A DNA stretch of 10,330 bases from Candidatus Stahliibacteriota bacterium (GTDB taxonomy: Bacteria; Hydrothermota; Tepidihabitantia; B3-TA06). How positions within the stretch are numbered: the stretch's first letter is position 1; the number at the start of each line of letters is the position of its first letter. The position numbers were made by a program, and so were the translations under genes. The stretch is from NCBI GenBank assembly GCA_030592225.1, contig JAUVJT010000065.1:1-10330 (forward strand), read 5' to 3'. Below are positions 1 to 7,286 of this stretch, in pieces. The notes below the pieces were generated by a model. The model had not been told where the DNA came from. It searched no databases and saw only the letters and a program-made list of their open reading frames with translations.

Positions 1-2
1 AC

Positions 3-2162
3 ACATCGAGCCATGGCTGGGGGGCGGATAACCTGCACGATCCCCCGGCGGTGGGCATCGAGGATGAGAATGGCTCCTGCGGCATCTACTACGAAGGCGA
101 GCTGGTAGACGACCGGGTCATCCGCATGGGGTACAAGAAGGTGTTCAAGCACGACATGGAAGCCTACGCGTTCCTGTCGCCGGGCAAGGTTGTCCTGCGC
201 TACACCCCTATCGAGCCAAAGGTAGTGATCCGCAATATCGGCCAGGAAACCGAGCACTTCTCCGTTGCAATGGATATTTACAATAAATCCGATGAAATTG
301 TCTATCATCACGTTTTTGGTGCGTTCGATTTGTTGCCTGGATACAATGATACTCTTACAGGTCCATGTTGGGAACCCGGCGAGATTGGAGAAACCTACGA
401 GCTGAAAGTGTTCTCACTCACGGGTCTTGCGATCCTGAGAGATGAGTGTAAGTACAACGACACCCTTATTCAGCATTGCCTGGTGCACTGCGACGACACT
501 CTGGGCTACGACTGGAACTTCGGCGACTGGCGCAGTTGGGGCATAAACTACGGCGACTATCACTTTATGACCTCCTACGGCGTAGACAACGGCGTTTTGG
601 TCAAGGGCGGGCGAACCTGGATTAGCGACGTTTACGGCACCGGCTATCCCGCGATAGAACTTTACGAGGCCAACTCCGGCTGCGGCGCAACAGGCCCCAG
701 CAACGAAGTAGCCCAGGGGACCTGCGAAACCTTCCAGGTCGGCTGGAACGAGGCCTGGTTCGGCGGCTTCGGAGTTTTTGTTAAATCCGGCAATCCGGGC
801 AACATCTGGGCAGCCTGCACTCCCGCCTCCACTCCTAGCGGTTACTACGGCGAGTCGGGCATGTTGACCTGGCCTGGCCCGCATTCCTGTTACCTGGGCA
901 GCGGCTCCGGCCGCGGCGCATGGTTGAACGGCTCCTCGTTCCACTGGGGCGGTCATTATTCAAGCTACTATACTGGTATGAACGAGCTGTTCGTGCACCT
1001 TGGGTTCGGTGAATACCCGCTGTCGCCTCTGCCTGTCCCGCCCTGCTACGATGAGAAGCCCCACGACGTAACCGCGTTCCGCATGGAAGAGCCCAACATT
1101 GACTTCGTCGAGGCCGGAGTTGCCATCACCCCGGAGATTGCTGTGGCCAACCTCGGTCGTCAGGCCGAGCCTGACGGCGGGGTCTTTCCGGTGAAATTTT
1201 ACGCCATCGATACCTATGGTAAGATTAACGGGGTTGAGAATGACACCATCTTTGCCGACACCCAGCAGGTTTCCCACATCGGCTGGATGGGCGAGGACAC
1301 CGATGATCCCGATACCCTGTTCGTCGAGATGGATGAATGGGTGCCCCAGGGCGTGTGCCACTCGACCGAGCCGTTCGTGTTCTACGAGCTTATCGGCCTG
1401 GTTCAGTTGGGTGAGGTTGGTCCTGACGAGAGCGATCACTGCCCGTACAACGATACCGTACGCCGCAACGTAACTTGTTTAAATTCATACGACGTGGGTG
1501 TGATTGATATATGGTGGCCGGAGGAACCGGATGAGCTGCCTGACATCTATGGTCCTGGTAGCACCATTACCCCGAGCTGCATGGTTGAGAACTTCGGCTA
1601 CCATGCAGTACACGATATCGAGGTTCGATTCGAGGTTCGTGACGTTGACTCAAATAACGTGGAGCTGTGGCACAGCCTGCAGAACATCAGTTTCCTTGAC
1701 TGGCGGGGCAACCCTGTTGACAATCCCTACACCATTGAAGTCAACTTCCCCACCTACAACGTTTTTACTGACTACCATCATCAAACACACATTGCTTTTA
1801 CAATTCTTGAAGGTGATAATTGTCCTGATAATGATGACGAGGTTCGACACATCATATCTGGTGTTGATGGTAAAGGTAACATCCCGAATAATTTTAACTT
1901 GGATGTATCTAATTCGGTAAACAAAGGTGAAACCGGAGTCAGATTTGCTGTACCGTATGAAACTACAGTTAACATCGATGTTTTCGACATCACAGGACGA
2001 CAGGTTAAATCGCTTATAAGTGAGACCTGTCAGCCGGGTGAATACTCAAGGACGTGGGACAGGACAGATAACGCAGGCCGCAGTGTGGCGGCAGGCGTAT
2101 ACCTTATCCGCATGCAAGCGGGTGAGTTCAATGCGGTGCGCAAGGCCATTATTATCCGCTAA
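3..2162 (+). CDS. Secreted multidomain protein with CARDB-like repeats and C-terminal sorting domain (5' partial)
   Basis: The reading frame is open to the window edge. A GTG at 51 could be a start, but it has no Shine-Dalgarno sequence and the frame upstream of it reads naturally, so the true start lies outside the window. Residue numbers here count from that GTG. Three beta-sandwich segments resembling CARDB/adhesion modules end in a shared Cys-x-x-Asn-Asp signature at Cys133, Cys464 and Cys591. Between the first two lies a Gly-, Trp- and Tyr-rich region (about 145-335) that I do not recognise. Residues 611-703 form a FlgD-like / type IX-like sorting domain: RFAVPYE, then DITGRQV, a Pro-Gly-Glu-Tyr turn, GVYLIRMQAG and a basic end. 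This predicts export and surface anchoring or release. No catalytic motif is evident, so the role is unknown and adhesion or a structural surface role is a guess. Base composition is patchy, with AT-rich stretches near 271-330 and 1781-1920. Confidence 0.8.
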   Translation, partial: TSSHGWGADNLHDPPAVGIEDENGSCGIYYEGELVDDRVIRMGYKKVFKHDMEAYAFLSPGKVVLRYTPIEPKVVIRNIGQETEHFSVAMDIYNKSDEIVYHHVFGAFDLLPGYNDTLTGPCWEPGEIGETYELKVFSLTGLAILRDECKYNDTLIQHCLVHCDDTLGYDWNFGDWRSWGINYGDYHFMTSYGVDNGVLVKGGRTWISDVYGTGYPAIELYEANSGCGATGPSNEVAQGTCETFQVGWNEAWFGGFGVFVKSGNPGNIWAACTPASTPSGYYGESGMLTWPGPHSCYLGSGSGRGAWLNGSSFHWGGHYSSYYTGMNELFVHLGFGEYPLSPLPVPPCYDEKPHDVTAFRMEEPNIDFVEAGVAITPEIAVANLGRQAEPDGGVFPVKFYAIDTYGKINGVENDTIFADTQQVSHIGWMGEDTDDPDTLFVEMDEWVPQGVCHSTEPFVFYELIGLVQLGEVGPDESDHCPYNDTVRRNVTCLNSYDVGVIDIWWPEEPDELPDIYGPGSTITPSCMVENFGYHAVHDIEVRFEVRDVDSNNVELWHSLQNISFLDWRGNPVDNPYTIEVNFPTYNVFTDYHHQTHIAFTILEGDNCPDNDDEVRHIISGVDGKGNIPNNFNLDVSNSVNKGETGVRFAVPYETTVNIDVFDITGRQVKSLISETCQPGEYSRTWDRTDNAGRSVAAGVYLIRMQAGEFNAVRKAIIIR

Positions 2163-2187
2163 GGGTATGTGCAGGTTTCAAATGAGC

Positions 2188-2215
2188 TTGACAATCACGA
2201 AGCGGAGGCTAGAAT
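2188..2215 (+). promoter_or_regulatory. Sigma70-type promoter for the TolB-like/protease operon
   Basis: A perfect TTGACA (2188-2193) is followed by a 16-nt spacer and TAGAAT (2210-2215), which matches the -10 consensus at five of six positions. It lies in the 90-bp gap after the first gene. The predicted transcript would start near 2222, leaving a leader of about 30 nt that contains the AAGGAG ribosome-binding site. No terminator hairpin is visible in the gap, so readthrough from the gene upstream is possible too. Confidence 0.6.
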
Positions 2216-2252
2216 AGTAGTTAAAAGAATTAAATCGAACCAAGGAGTTTGA

Positions 2253-3383
2253 GTGAAGAAAATCGCTTTCCTTACCATAGGAATATTACTTGCTGCAGGA
2301 AGCCTGCCAGCTAAACCGAGCCTTGCATCACTTGAGGAGAAGGTGGCCAGAAACCCAGGCAACGCCAAAGCGGTATACGCGCTTACCCGGCGCTACTGCG
2401 AGGAAGATTCAGCGGTGCAAGCGGTTGAGACCTACAAGCGTCTTGCCGAGCTTGATATGGACGCCGCCTCGGAGATTTTCCTCCGCGCCAAGATCGCCGT
2501 ATATCTCGATATGGAACCCTTTTTCCCCCATCCGGTGTGCGATTCCATGGCCATGATGCCACGGTTCAGTGATGACGCCAACTGGATTGTTTTCCATGCC
2601 GTGAAGGCAGGGAAACTCAACGTTGGCACAATGGACGTTATGGGGGAGAATTTCCGTTGGATTACCGACGATGCCAGACAAAATTTGAATCCATGCTTTG
2701 CAGGGTCAAAGGATCGCTTCATTTTCACCCGCAAAACCGCTGACGGGCAAGGCACCGAGATTGTGTTTCATAACGCTGAAGGCGGCGAGACAGAGGATGT
2801 GGTGTTTACCGACAGAATCTCGGTGCTGGAAAGCCTGGATTGGGCAGGAGAGAACGCGCCGGTGCTTTTTACCTTCATTTCAACGAATACCCTGTCGGGT
2901 GAGATTGCCATGTATAATCGTAAGGCGGGAGAGTTCAGTGAGGTTACTCAAAATTCCTACACCGACCGGTATCCCCGCTACTCGCAGAATGGAAAACTTA
3001 TTGCCTATGTCCAGGATAAGAAACTTCACTACGACGTGTTTATCATGAACACCAAGGGCAAGGTGAAAGAAAGAATCACCACCTCTATAGGGGCGGATTT
3101 GTCCCCGGATTTTGGTGACGGTGATCGCAAGATAGCATTTGTCTCCGATCGTCATGGAGGCGGACAGTTCGACATATTTGTTTATGATCGCAAGACCGGT
3201 GAGGTGATACCAGTTACCTACCACGAAATGGATGATAGTTTTCCAGATCTTTCGCCGGACGGCAACTGGCTTCTGTTCCAGTCAAACAGAGGCGATGGCC
3301 GGCCGCGCGCGTACATAGTTTCTTTAAACCAGCCTGTCTCGGCTGAAAGTTTGCTGGTCGAGATCGAGGCTCAGGGAAAATAA
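2253..3383 (+). CDS. Exported TPR-like/TolB-like beta-propeller protein
   Basis: The protein has 376 residues and starts at GTG 2253, with AAGGAG five bases upstream. The N-terminus is a classic signal peptide (MKK, a hydrophobic core, then SLPA with probable cleavage after Ala20). Residues 24-90 are helical with TPR-like spacing. Residues about 102-358 hold about six PD40/TolB-type propeller blades. Each blade has a P-x-x-S/F-x-D/N-G turn, then an IAF/IVF strand and a D-I/V-F strand (for example 240-276, 284-323 and 330-358). A six-bladed propeller fits TolB, but this is not canonical tolB: the N-terminal TolB domain is replaced by the helical region and no pal or tolA genes are nearby. No lipobox Cys or sorting domain is seen, so it is probably periplasmic. 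Its stop codon is embedded in the ribosome-binding site of the protease gene, so the two are probably co-expressed. An assembly, scaffold or sensor role for exported proteins is inference. Confidence 0.75.
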   Translation: MKKIAFLTIGILLAAGSLPAKPSLASLEEKVARNPGNAKAVYALTRRYCEEDSAVQAVETYKRLAELDMDAASEIFLRAKIAVYLDMEPFFPHPVCDSMAMMPRFSDDANWIVFHAVKAGKLNVGTMDVMGENFRWITDDARQNLNPCFAGSKDRFIFTRKTADGQGTEIVFHNAEGGETEDVVFTDRISVLESLDWAGENAPVLFTFISTNTLSGEIAMYNRKAGEFSEVTQNSYTDRYPRYSQNGKLIAYVQDKKLHYDVFIMNTKGKVKERITTSIGADLSPDFGDGDRKIAFVSDRHGGGQFDIFVYDRKTGEVIPVTYHEMDDSFPDLSPDGNWLLFQSNRGDGRPRAYIVSLNQPVSAESLLVEIEAQGK

Positions 3384-3389
3384 GGAGGT
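3382..3389 (+). promoter_or_regulatory. Strong ribosome-binding site overlapping the upstream stop codon
   Basis: AAGGAGGT is a near-perfect complement of the 16S rRNA 3' end. It shares two bases with the TAA stop (3381-3383) of the TolB-like gene and ends five bases before ATG 3395. Terminating ribosomes would land directly on it, which indicates translational coupling and fixes the protease start. Confidence 0.8.
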
Positions 3390-3394
3390 ACACT

Positions 3395-6300
3395 ATGAAA
3401 AAAAGGCCTGTTAGCCTGGTCTTTGGTTTAGGGGTATGCATAGTCCTTGTTTGTATAACGTCAGGAGCGCTCCAGGCAGGTGAGCTTAGTTACTCTGTGA
3501 ACCTGGCTTTTTCTGAAGTAAGCATCCAGACGCAAAAGGGATACACCATGCTCTCGTTCGATGGGGCCTACTACGAGAATGAGCCCGGGTATCCGTTGCT
3601 GCCCTATATGGTTAAACGATATCTTCTACCCAGAGGGATGAGGGTTACAAACGTCGCGCTTCACGTTGACGATGTGGGCGTCATACCGTTGAGTAGTCCC
3701 GTTTATCCGGCCCAGCCGCCAAGACCGATAGGCCGGCAGGTCTCAGGTTTTGTCGATCCCCTGCAGGAGGTCTACTCCGCCGATGATCCCGTTTCGGATT
3801 TTGGGGCATCACTTGTAGGTGAGGGCCTGCTGGAAGGTGAGAAGATTGTATCGGTTGCAATCAATCCCCTGCGCTATATTCCTTCGGTGGGCAAGTTAGA
3901 GATTGCGGAACGGATGGTGCTTACCATCGAGTACGAACCGGATCCCGACTACTCCTCACCCTGGGGTCTGTCTGCAAGTCAGGAACAGAGCGCCTGGGCA
4001 AGGACAGAAAAGCTGATTGAAAACCCGGAATTGTTGACCGCGCCCCCCATGTCCTTTACGCTGGCAGATAATACCTATCGTCATGCCATAGTCACCCCCA
4101 ATGCTCTGCGCGCCACTTTTGTACAGCTGGCATCGTGGAACACGGCCAGGGGGGTCAAGGATACGGTGCTGATCCTGGAGAGTATCGCCACCCAATATCC
4201 GGGCAGAGACCTTGCCGAGAAAATTCGCAATTTCGTCATATACGCCCACGACGAGTGGGGACTCGAGTACCTGCTACTGGGCGGCGACGACGTGCTGGTT
4301 CCCACCAGGGACTGCTACGTGTCTTCGGTGGCTCATGGCCCCAAGGATACCATCCCTACCGATATGTATTTCGGATGTCTTGATGGTGATTGGAACTCAG
4401 ACGGCGATGCCACGTGGGGTGAGATGGGCGATGACGTTGATCTTTTCGCCGAGGTTGTGGTGGGCCGCGCCTGCGTTAACGACATCGATGAAGCCACTTT
4501 GTTCATCAACAAGGTCAAAACCTACCAGGATACCCCGGCATCAGGATACGCTTACAAGCTGCTTTTGCCATCGGAGATACTGTGGACGGACCCTTACTAT
4601 CCAGGCGATTCCACCAACAATGATATCGCGGCGATGGCTCCCTCCGGAACCCAAATATCCAAACTCTACGAGACTCAAGGTACGCTCTCTCGCCAGGCGG
4701 TCGAAGATTCTTTAAACTCAGGGATGGGACTTGCTCATCACTGCGCCCACGGCAACGAAACTGCACTATCGTGCGCCGACTACGCTTTCTACAATTGGCA
4801 GGCCGAGGCGCTGGTTAACGGTGACAAGCTGACCGTGTATGCTTCCATAGCCTGCAACGTCGGCGCTTTCGACTACGAAGGATTCGGCGGTTGCCTGGTT
4901 GAGGGATTCCAGAGAGCCAAGCAGGGCGGAACCGTGGCCTGGGTAGGCAATTCGCGCTACGGTTGGGGGACTCCTCCCTACCGCGGCCCCTCGGAGGATA
5001 TCGACGTTTCCTTCTTTGAAAAAGTCTACGACCCGGGCAATTCCGAGATAGGCCCTTCTCTGGCGGATGCCAAGGAAGATAACCTTGGATGGAGTGGTTC
5101 TTACTACGGCCGCTGGTGTATCTATGAGCTTAATCTTCATGGCGATCCTGCCATGTCTGTCCATTACCGGGATCCTTCGGAGTTTGAAGTTAGCTACGAC
5201 GAACCTTACGAGGGACAGGAGATTTTCACGGTAACGGTTTCCTCCCAGGCTTCCTATCCTGTCGATAATATGCTGGTTTGTGTTCAGCAATCTTCTTCTG
5301 ACACTTATTCCTGGGCGTATACCGACGCTTCGGGAATTGCTACTTTGATTGTATCGTTTACTTCAGGAAGCGCGGACCTTTCAGTGACCGGTTCAAATCA
5401 CAGCACCTGCTATGAAAACAATATCCAGATAGGCACCAGGAAGGCGCAGATATCCCTCGCGCCCGACACCAGTTGGCTGGATGTTGAGGTGGACGGCCTG
5501 TCGTCTTCCTTTACCGTATCCAACGTGGGTACCGACACCTTGCGTATCAGCAGCATAATGCCTTACCAGACCTCCTGGATAGATTCGGTGTTCCCCACGG
5601 ATTGTAACATCATGGAAGAGGTATCTCGCAACATTGAATTCTTTGCCGATACCACAGGGCTTGAAGACGGCATCTACCTTGGCAAACTCTCCATCTCCAG
5701 CAACGACCCCGATCGTCCTGTTGTTTATCATCCAATCAAACTTATCAAGGGCGACTGGCCCGATATTGAGGTCTCTCCGGACACCCTGGTGTTTGATGTC
5801 GCGGCAGGTGATCCCTTAACTCTCTCCTGCGACGTTTCCAATCAGGGACGCGCCGACCTGGAGGTATCCTCCATCTTAACCACCACGTACTGGGTAACGA
5901 ACATAACCCCTGCCAGCCTTAGTATCCCCGTTGGTGCCGGGTCCGCGTCGGTCTCCATCACGGTTGACACCACCGGGCTTGGTTTCGGCACCTACCAGGG
6001 TTCAGTCCTGTTCGCAACCAATGATCCCGACGAAGAAGAATACGTGCTTCCCGTAACACTCAATATGGGCGCTCCCGATATAGTCCTTTCACCTGACACC
6101 CTGCAATTTTTCTTCTCCTGGGAAGAGGATGCGGTGAACAAACTGGAGGATGATCTTAACGTGGCCAACGAGGGTGATCGTATCCTCGAGGTCAGTAACA
6201 TTATCCCCGGCAAAAAATGGATAACGGTTTCAGAACCAACGTCGTTTGACCTTGACCCGGACGACTCCCGTGACGTGCACGTTACGGTGTACGCCGAGCA

Positions 6301-7009
6301 TATGAAACAGGGGGTCTACGACGCCTATATCACCCTGCGTTCCAACGACCCGGACGAGCCGGATGTACGTGAGCCGGTACGTCTTTTGGTGGAAGAGACC
6401 CCGCCCAGTATTTCCTGCAGTCCTGATACCGCAGTAATGGATAAGGAAACCATGCGCGGCTCGTTCTGGGTTTGTAACCTCGGTATGCGCGATCTCATTG
6501 TAAGTGAAGTGTCGACCGAAACCCCGTGGATATACGGTGTATACCCGCCATCCTTTATTCTTCGCGGCAGGGATAGCGCCCAGGTTTCCATGATCGGTGA
6601 TGCGTCAAAGATTAACGAAGGGCCGACCATGGGCATGGTTCTTCTTAAGACCAACGACGTCAAGAACCTGGAATACGAAGAACCGGTTAAACTGGGCAGC
6701 TCCTCCGGTGTCGCCGATGCCGATTTGCCCAAGGTGTTCGAGCTTTCGCAGGTGACGCCTAATCCGGTGTCGAGTGATTGCCTGATTCGCTTTGCCGTAC
6801 CGTACGAGGCGGTTGTTTCGGTGTTCATGTACGACGTGACCGGGAAGAAAGTCAGGACATTCGCTGAGGGGCGCACCCAGCCGGGCTATCACATGACGCC
6901 CTGGATGGGAATAGACGATGCGGGACGTCGGCTTCCGCAAGGGGTATACCTTTTGCGGATGCAGAGTCCTGAGTACACCTCGGTTCAGAAAATCGTACTG
7001 ATGCGTTGA
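3395..7009 (+). CDS. Gingipain-family (C25) cysteine protease with Hydin-like repeats and sorting domain
   Basis: This is a 1204-residue secreted protease. The signal peptide ends about Ala28 (ALQA/GE). Residues about 30-225 look like the C25 propeptide. The catalytic domain spans about 230-590. The likely catalytic dyad is His452 in HHCAHGNE and Cys487 in ASIACNVGAFD; the 35-residue spacing is close to the 33 of RgpB (His211/Cys244). The segment GGTVAWVGNSRYGWG follows, as is typical of C25 enzymes. Residues 591-684 form an Ig-like domain. Four repeats of about 105 residues begin at 685, 790, 895 and 1005. Residues 1106-1204 are a FlgD-like / type IX-like sorting domain with TPNPVSS, RFAVPYE, YDVTGKKV and a C-terminal KIVLMR. 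The architecture predicts an outer-membrane-exported, surface-attached or released endopeptidase. Specificity (Arg or Lys) cannot be read from the sequence. The gene is the second in its operon and is followed by a strong terminator. Family assignment is firm; its substrate and role are unknown. Confidence 0.92.
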   Translation: MKKRPVSLVFGLGVCIVLVCITSGALQAGELSYSVNLAFSEVSIQTQKGYTMLSFDGAYYENEPGYPLLPYMVKRYLLPRGMRVTNVALHVDDVGVIPLSSPVYPAQPPRPIGRQVSGFVDPLQEVYSADDPVSDFGASLVGEGLLEGEKIVSVAINPLRYIPSVGKLEIAERMVLTIEYEPDPDYSSPWGLSASQEQSAWARTEKLIENPELLTAPPMSFTLADNTYRHAIVTPNALRATFVQLASWNTARGVKDTVLILESIATQYPGRDLAEKIRNFVIYAHDEWGLEYLLLGGDDVLVPTRDCYVSSVAHGPKDTIPTDMYFGCLDGDWNSDGDATWGEMGDDVDLFAEVVVGRACVNDIDEATLFINKVKTYQDTPASGYAYKLLLPSEILWTDPYYPGDSTNNDIAAMAPSGTQISKLYETQGTLSRQAVEDSLNSGMGLAHHCAHGNETALSCADYAFYNWQAEALVNGDKLTVYASIACNVGAFDYEGFGGCLVEGFQRAKQGGTVAWVGNSRYGWGTPPYRGPSEDIDVSFFEKVYDPGNSEIGPSLADAKEDNLGWSGSYYGRWCIYELNLHGDPAMSVHYRDPSEFEVSYDEPYEGQEIFTVTVSSQASYPVDNMLVCVQQSSSDTYSWAYTDASGIATLIVSFTSGSADLSVTGSNHSTCYENNIQIGTRKAQISLAPDTSWLDVEVDGLSSSFTVSNVGTDTLRISSIMPYQTSWIDSVFPTDCNIMEEVSRNIEFFADTTGLEDGIYLGKLSISSNDPDRPVVYHPIKLIKGDWPDIEVSPDTLVFDVAAGDPLTLSCDVSNQGRADLEVSSILTTTYWVTNITPASLSIPVGAGSASVSITVDTTGLGFGTYQGSVLFATNDPDEEEYVLPVTLNMGAPDIVLSPDTLQFFFSWEEDAVNKLEDDLNVANEGDRILEVSNIIPGKKWITVSEPTSFDLDPDDSRDVHVTVYAEHMKQGVYDAYITLRSNDPDEPDVREPVRLLVEETPPSISCSPDTAVMDKETMRGSFWVCNLGMRDLIVSEVSTETPWIYGVYPPSFILRGRDSAQVSMIGDASKINEGPTMGMVLLKTNDVKNLEYEEPVKLGSSSGVADADLPKVFELSQVTPNPVSSDCLIRFAVPYEAVVSVFMYDVTGKKVRTFAEGRTQPGYHMTPWMGIDDAGRRLPQGVYLLRMQSPEYTSVQKIVLMR
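5447..6709 (+). repeat. Four tandem ~105-residue Hydin/choice-of-anchor-D-like domain repeats
   Basis: Protein-level tandem repeats inside the protease gene start at residues 685, 790, 895 and 1005. Each begins with a (A/S)-P-D-T turn (LAPDT, VSPDT, LSPDT, CSPDT). The middle holds a V-S/A-N-x-G strand, then a Trp-containing segment (SWI, YWV, KWI, PWI). Repeats 1-3 end with a G-x-Y...S/T-N-D-P-D motif. The fourth has lost the final Pro-Asp (TNDVKN) and the G-x-Y. The pattern fits Hydin/ASH-type Ig-like folds, which serve as spacers between enzyme and anchor. The DNA copies are well diverged, so these are old duplications. Confidence 0.85.
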
Positions 7010-7041
7010 TCGCGAGCATTCAGTAAAGCAGAAAAATGTAG

Positions 7042-7080
7042 AAGAGGGGCTTGCGTGATGCAAGCCCCTCTTTGTTTTTT
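7042..7080 (+). terminator. Intrinsic terminator after the protease gene
   Basis: A perfect 13-bp inverted repeat (arms 7042-7054 and 7060-7072, GC-rich core AGGGGCTTGC) encloses a 5-nt GTGAT loop. It is followed directly by a T-rich tract ending in six Ts at 7080. It sits 32 bases after the protease stop and separates the envelope operon from the metabolic operon. The symmetric stem is preceded by few As, so it should work mainly on the + strand. Confidence 0.93.
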
Positions 7081-7241
7081 GCCAACCATTAACGAAAAGC
7101 TCGCAGAACTTGAAAACCTCCAGGAATCGGATAATACTTAGTGACAAGGTATTTAAGACGGATGCGTGATCGTCCTTATAAACCGAGAGGTTTGGCTCAG
7201 GATGCATCCTCCAACTCCCTTTTTAATCGTGAACAGAAAGC
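7081..7241. other. Non-coding gap with small inverted repeats upstream of sucC
   Basis: No convincing gene lies here. Visible structure includes a 10-bp perfect palindrome GGATGCATCC (7200-7209), a hairpin with 5-bp arms AAACC/GGTTT around GAGA (7180-7193), and an imperfect bulged hairpin at about 7155-7177. A TTGAAA at 7110-7115 has no well-spaced -10 partner. The palindrome lies about 33 bp upstream of the sucC promoter -35, where a regulator could bind, but no known operator or riboswitch is recognised. Confidence 0.35.
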
Positions 7242-7269
7242 TTGACATAGGTGCTAATTGGCGTATCCT
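7242..7269 (+). promoter_or_regulatory. Sigma70-type promoter for the sucC operon
   Basis: TTGACA (7242-7247), a 16-nt spacer and TATCCT (7264-7269, four of six consensus positions) lie just before sucC. The -35 and the bases before it (AGCTTGACA) are identical to the promoter at 2188. Transcription would begin near 7276, giving a leader of only about 11 nt that barely includes the AAGGA ribosome-binding site at 7277. That short leader is the main reason for caution. Confidence 0.5.
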
Positions 7270-7276
7270 TGCGGCC

Positions 7277-7281
7277 AAGGA
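7277..7281 (+). promoter_or_regulatory. Ribosome-binding site that sets the sucC start
   Basis: AAGGA sits five bases before GTG 7287. This supports a start at 7287 rather than the in-frame GTG at 7251, which lies inside the promoter spacer and would add twelve residues absent from the family. Confidence 0.7.
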
Positions 7282-7286
7282 TTGAT

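Noticed and set aside
414..1439. Long minus-strand open frames opposite the first gene
   Set aside because: They are antisense shadows of a clearly domain-structured protein, with low-complexity Ala/Gly/Val translations and no start signals.
7110..7137. A possible promoter with TTGAAA and a nearby AT-rich -10
   Set aside because: GATAAT at 7130 gives only a 14-nt spacer and the better-spaced TAATAC matches poorly, so it is weaker than the TTGACA promoter at 7242.
7141..7245. A 34-codon GTG-started, Arg-rich open frame in the gap before sucC
   Set aside because: It has no ribosome-binding site, matches no family I know, and its stop lies inside the -35 box of the sucC promoter; probably a chance open frame.
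7251..7286. An earlier GTG start for sucC at 7251
   Set aside because: It lies inside the promoter spacer, has no ribosome-binding site, and would add twelve residues before the conserved LLEYQAKEFF start.
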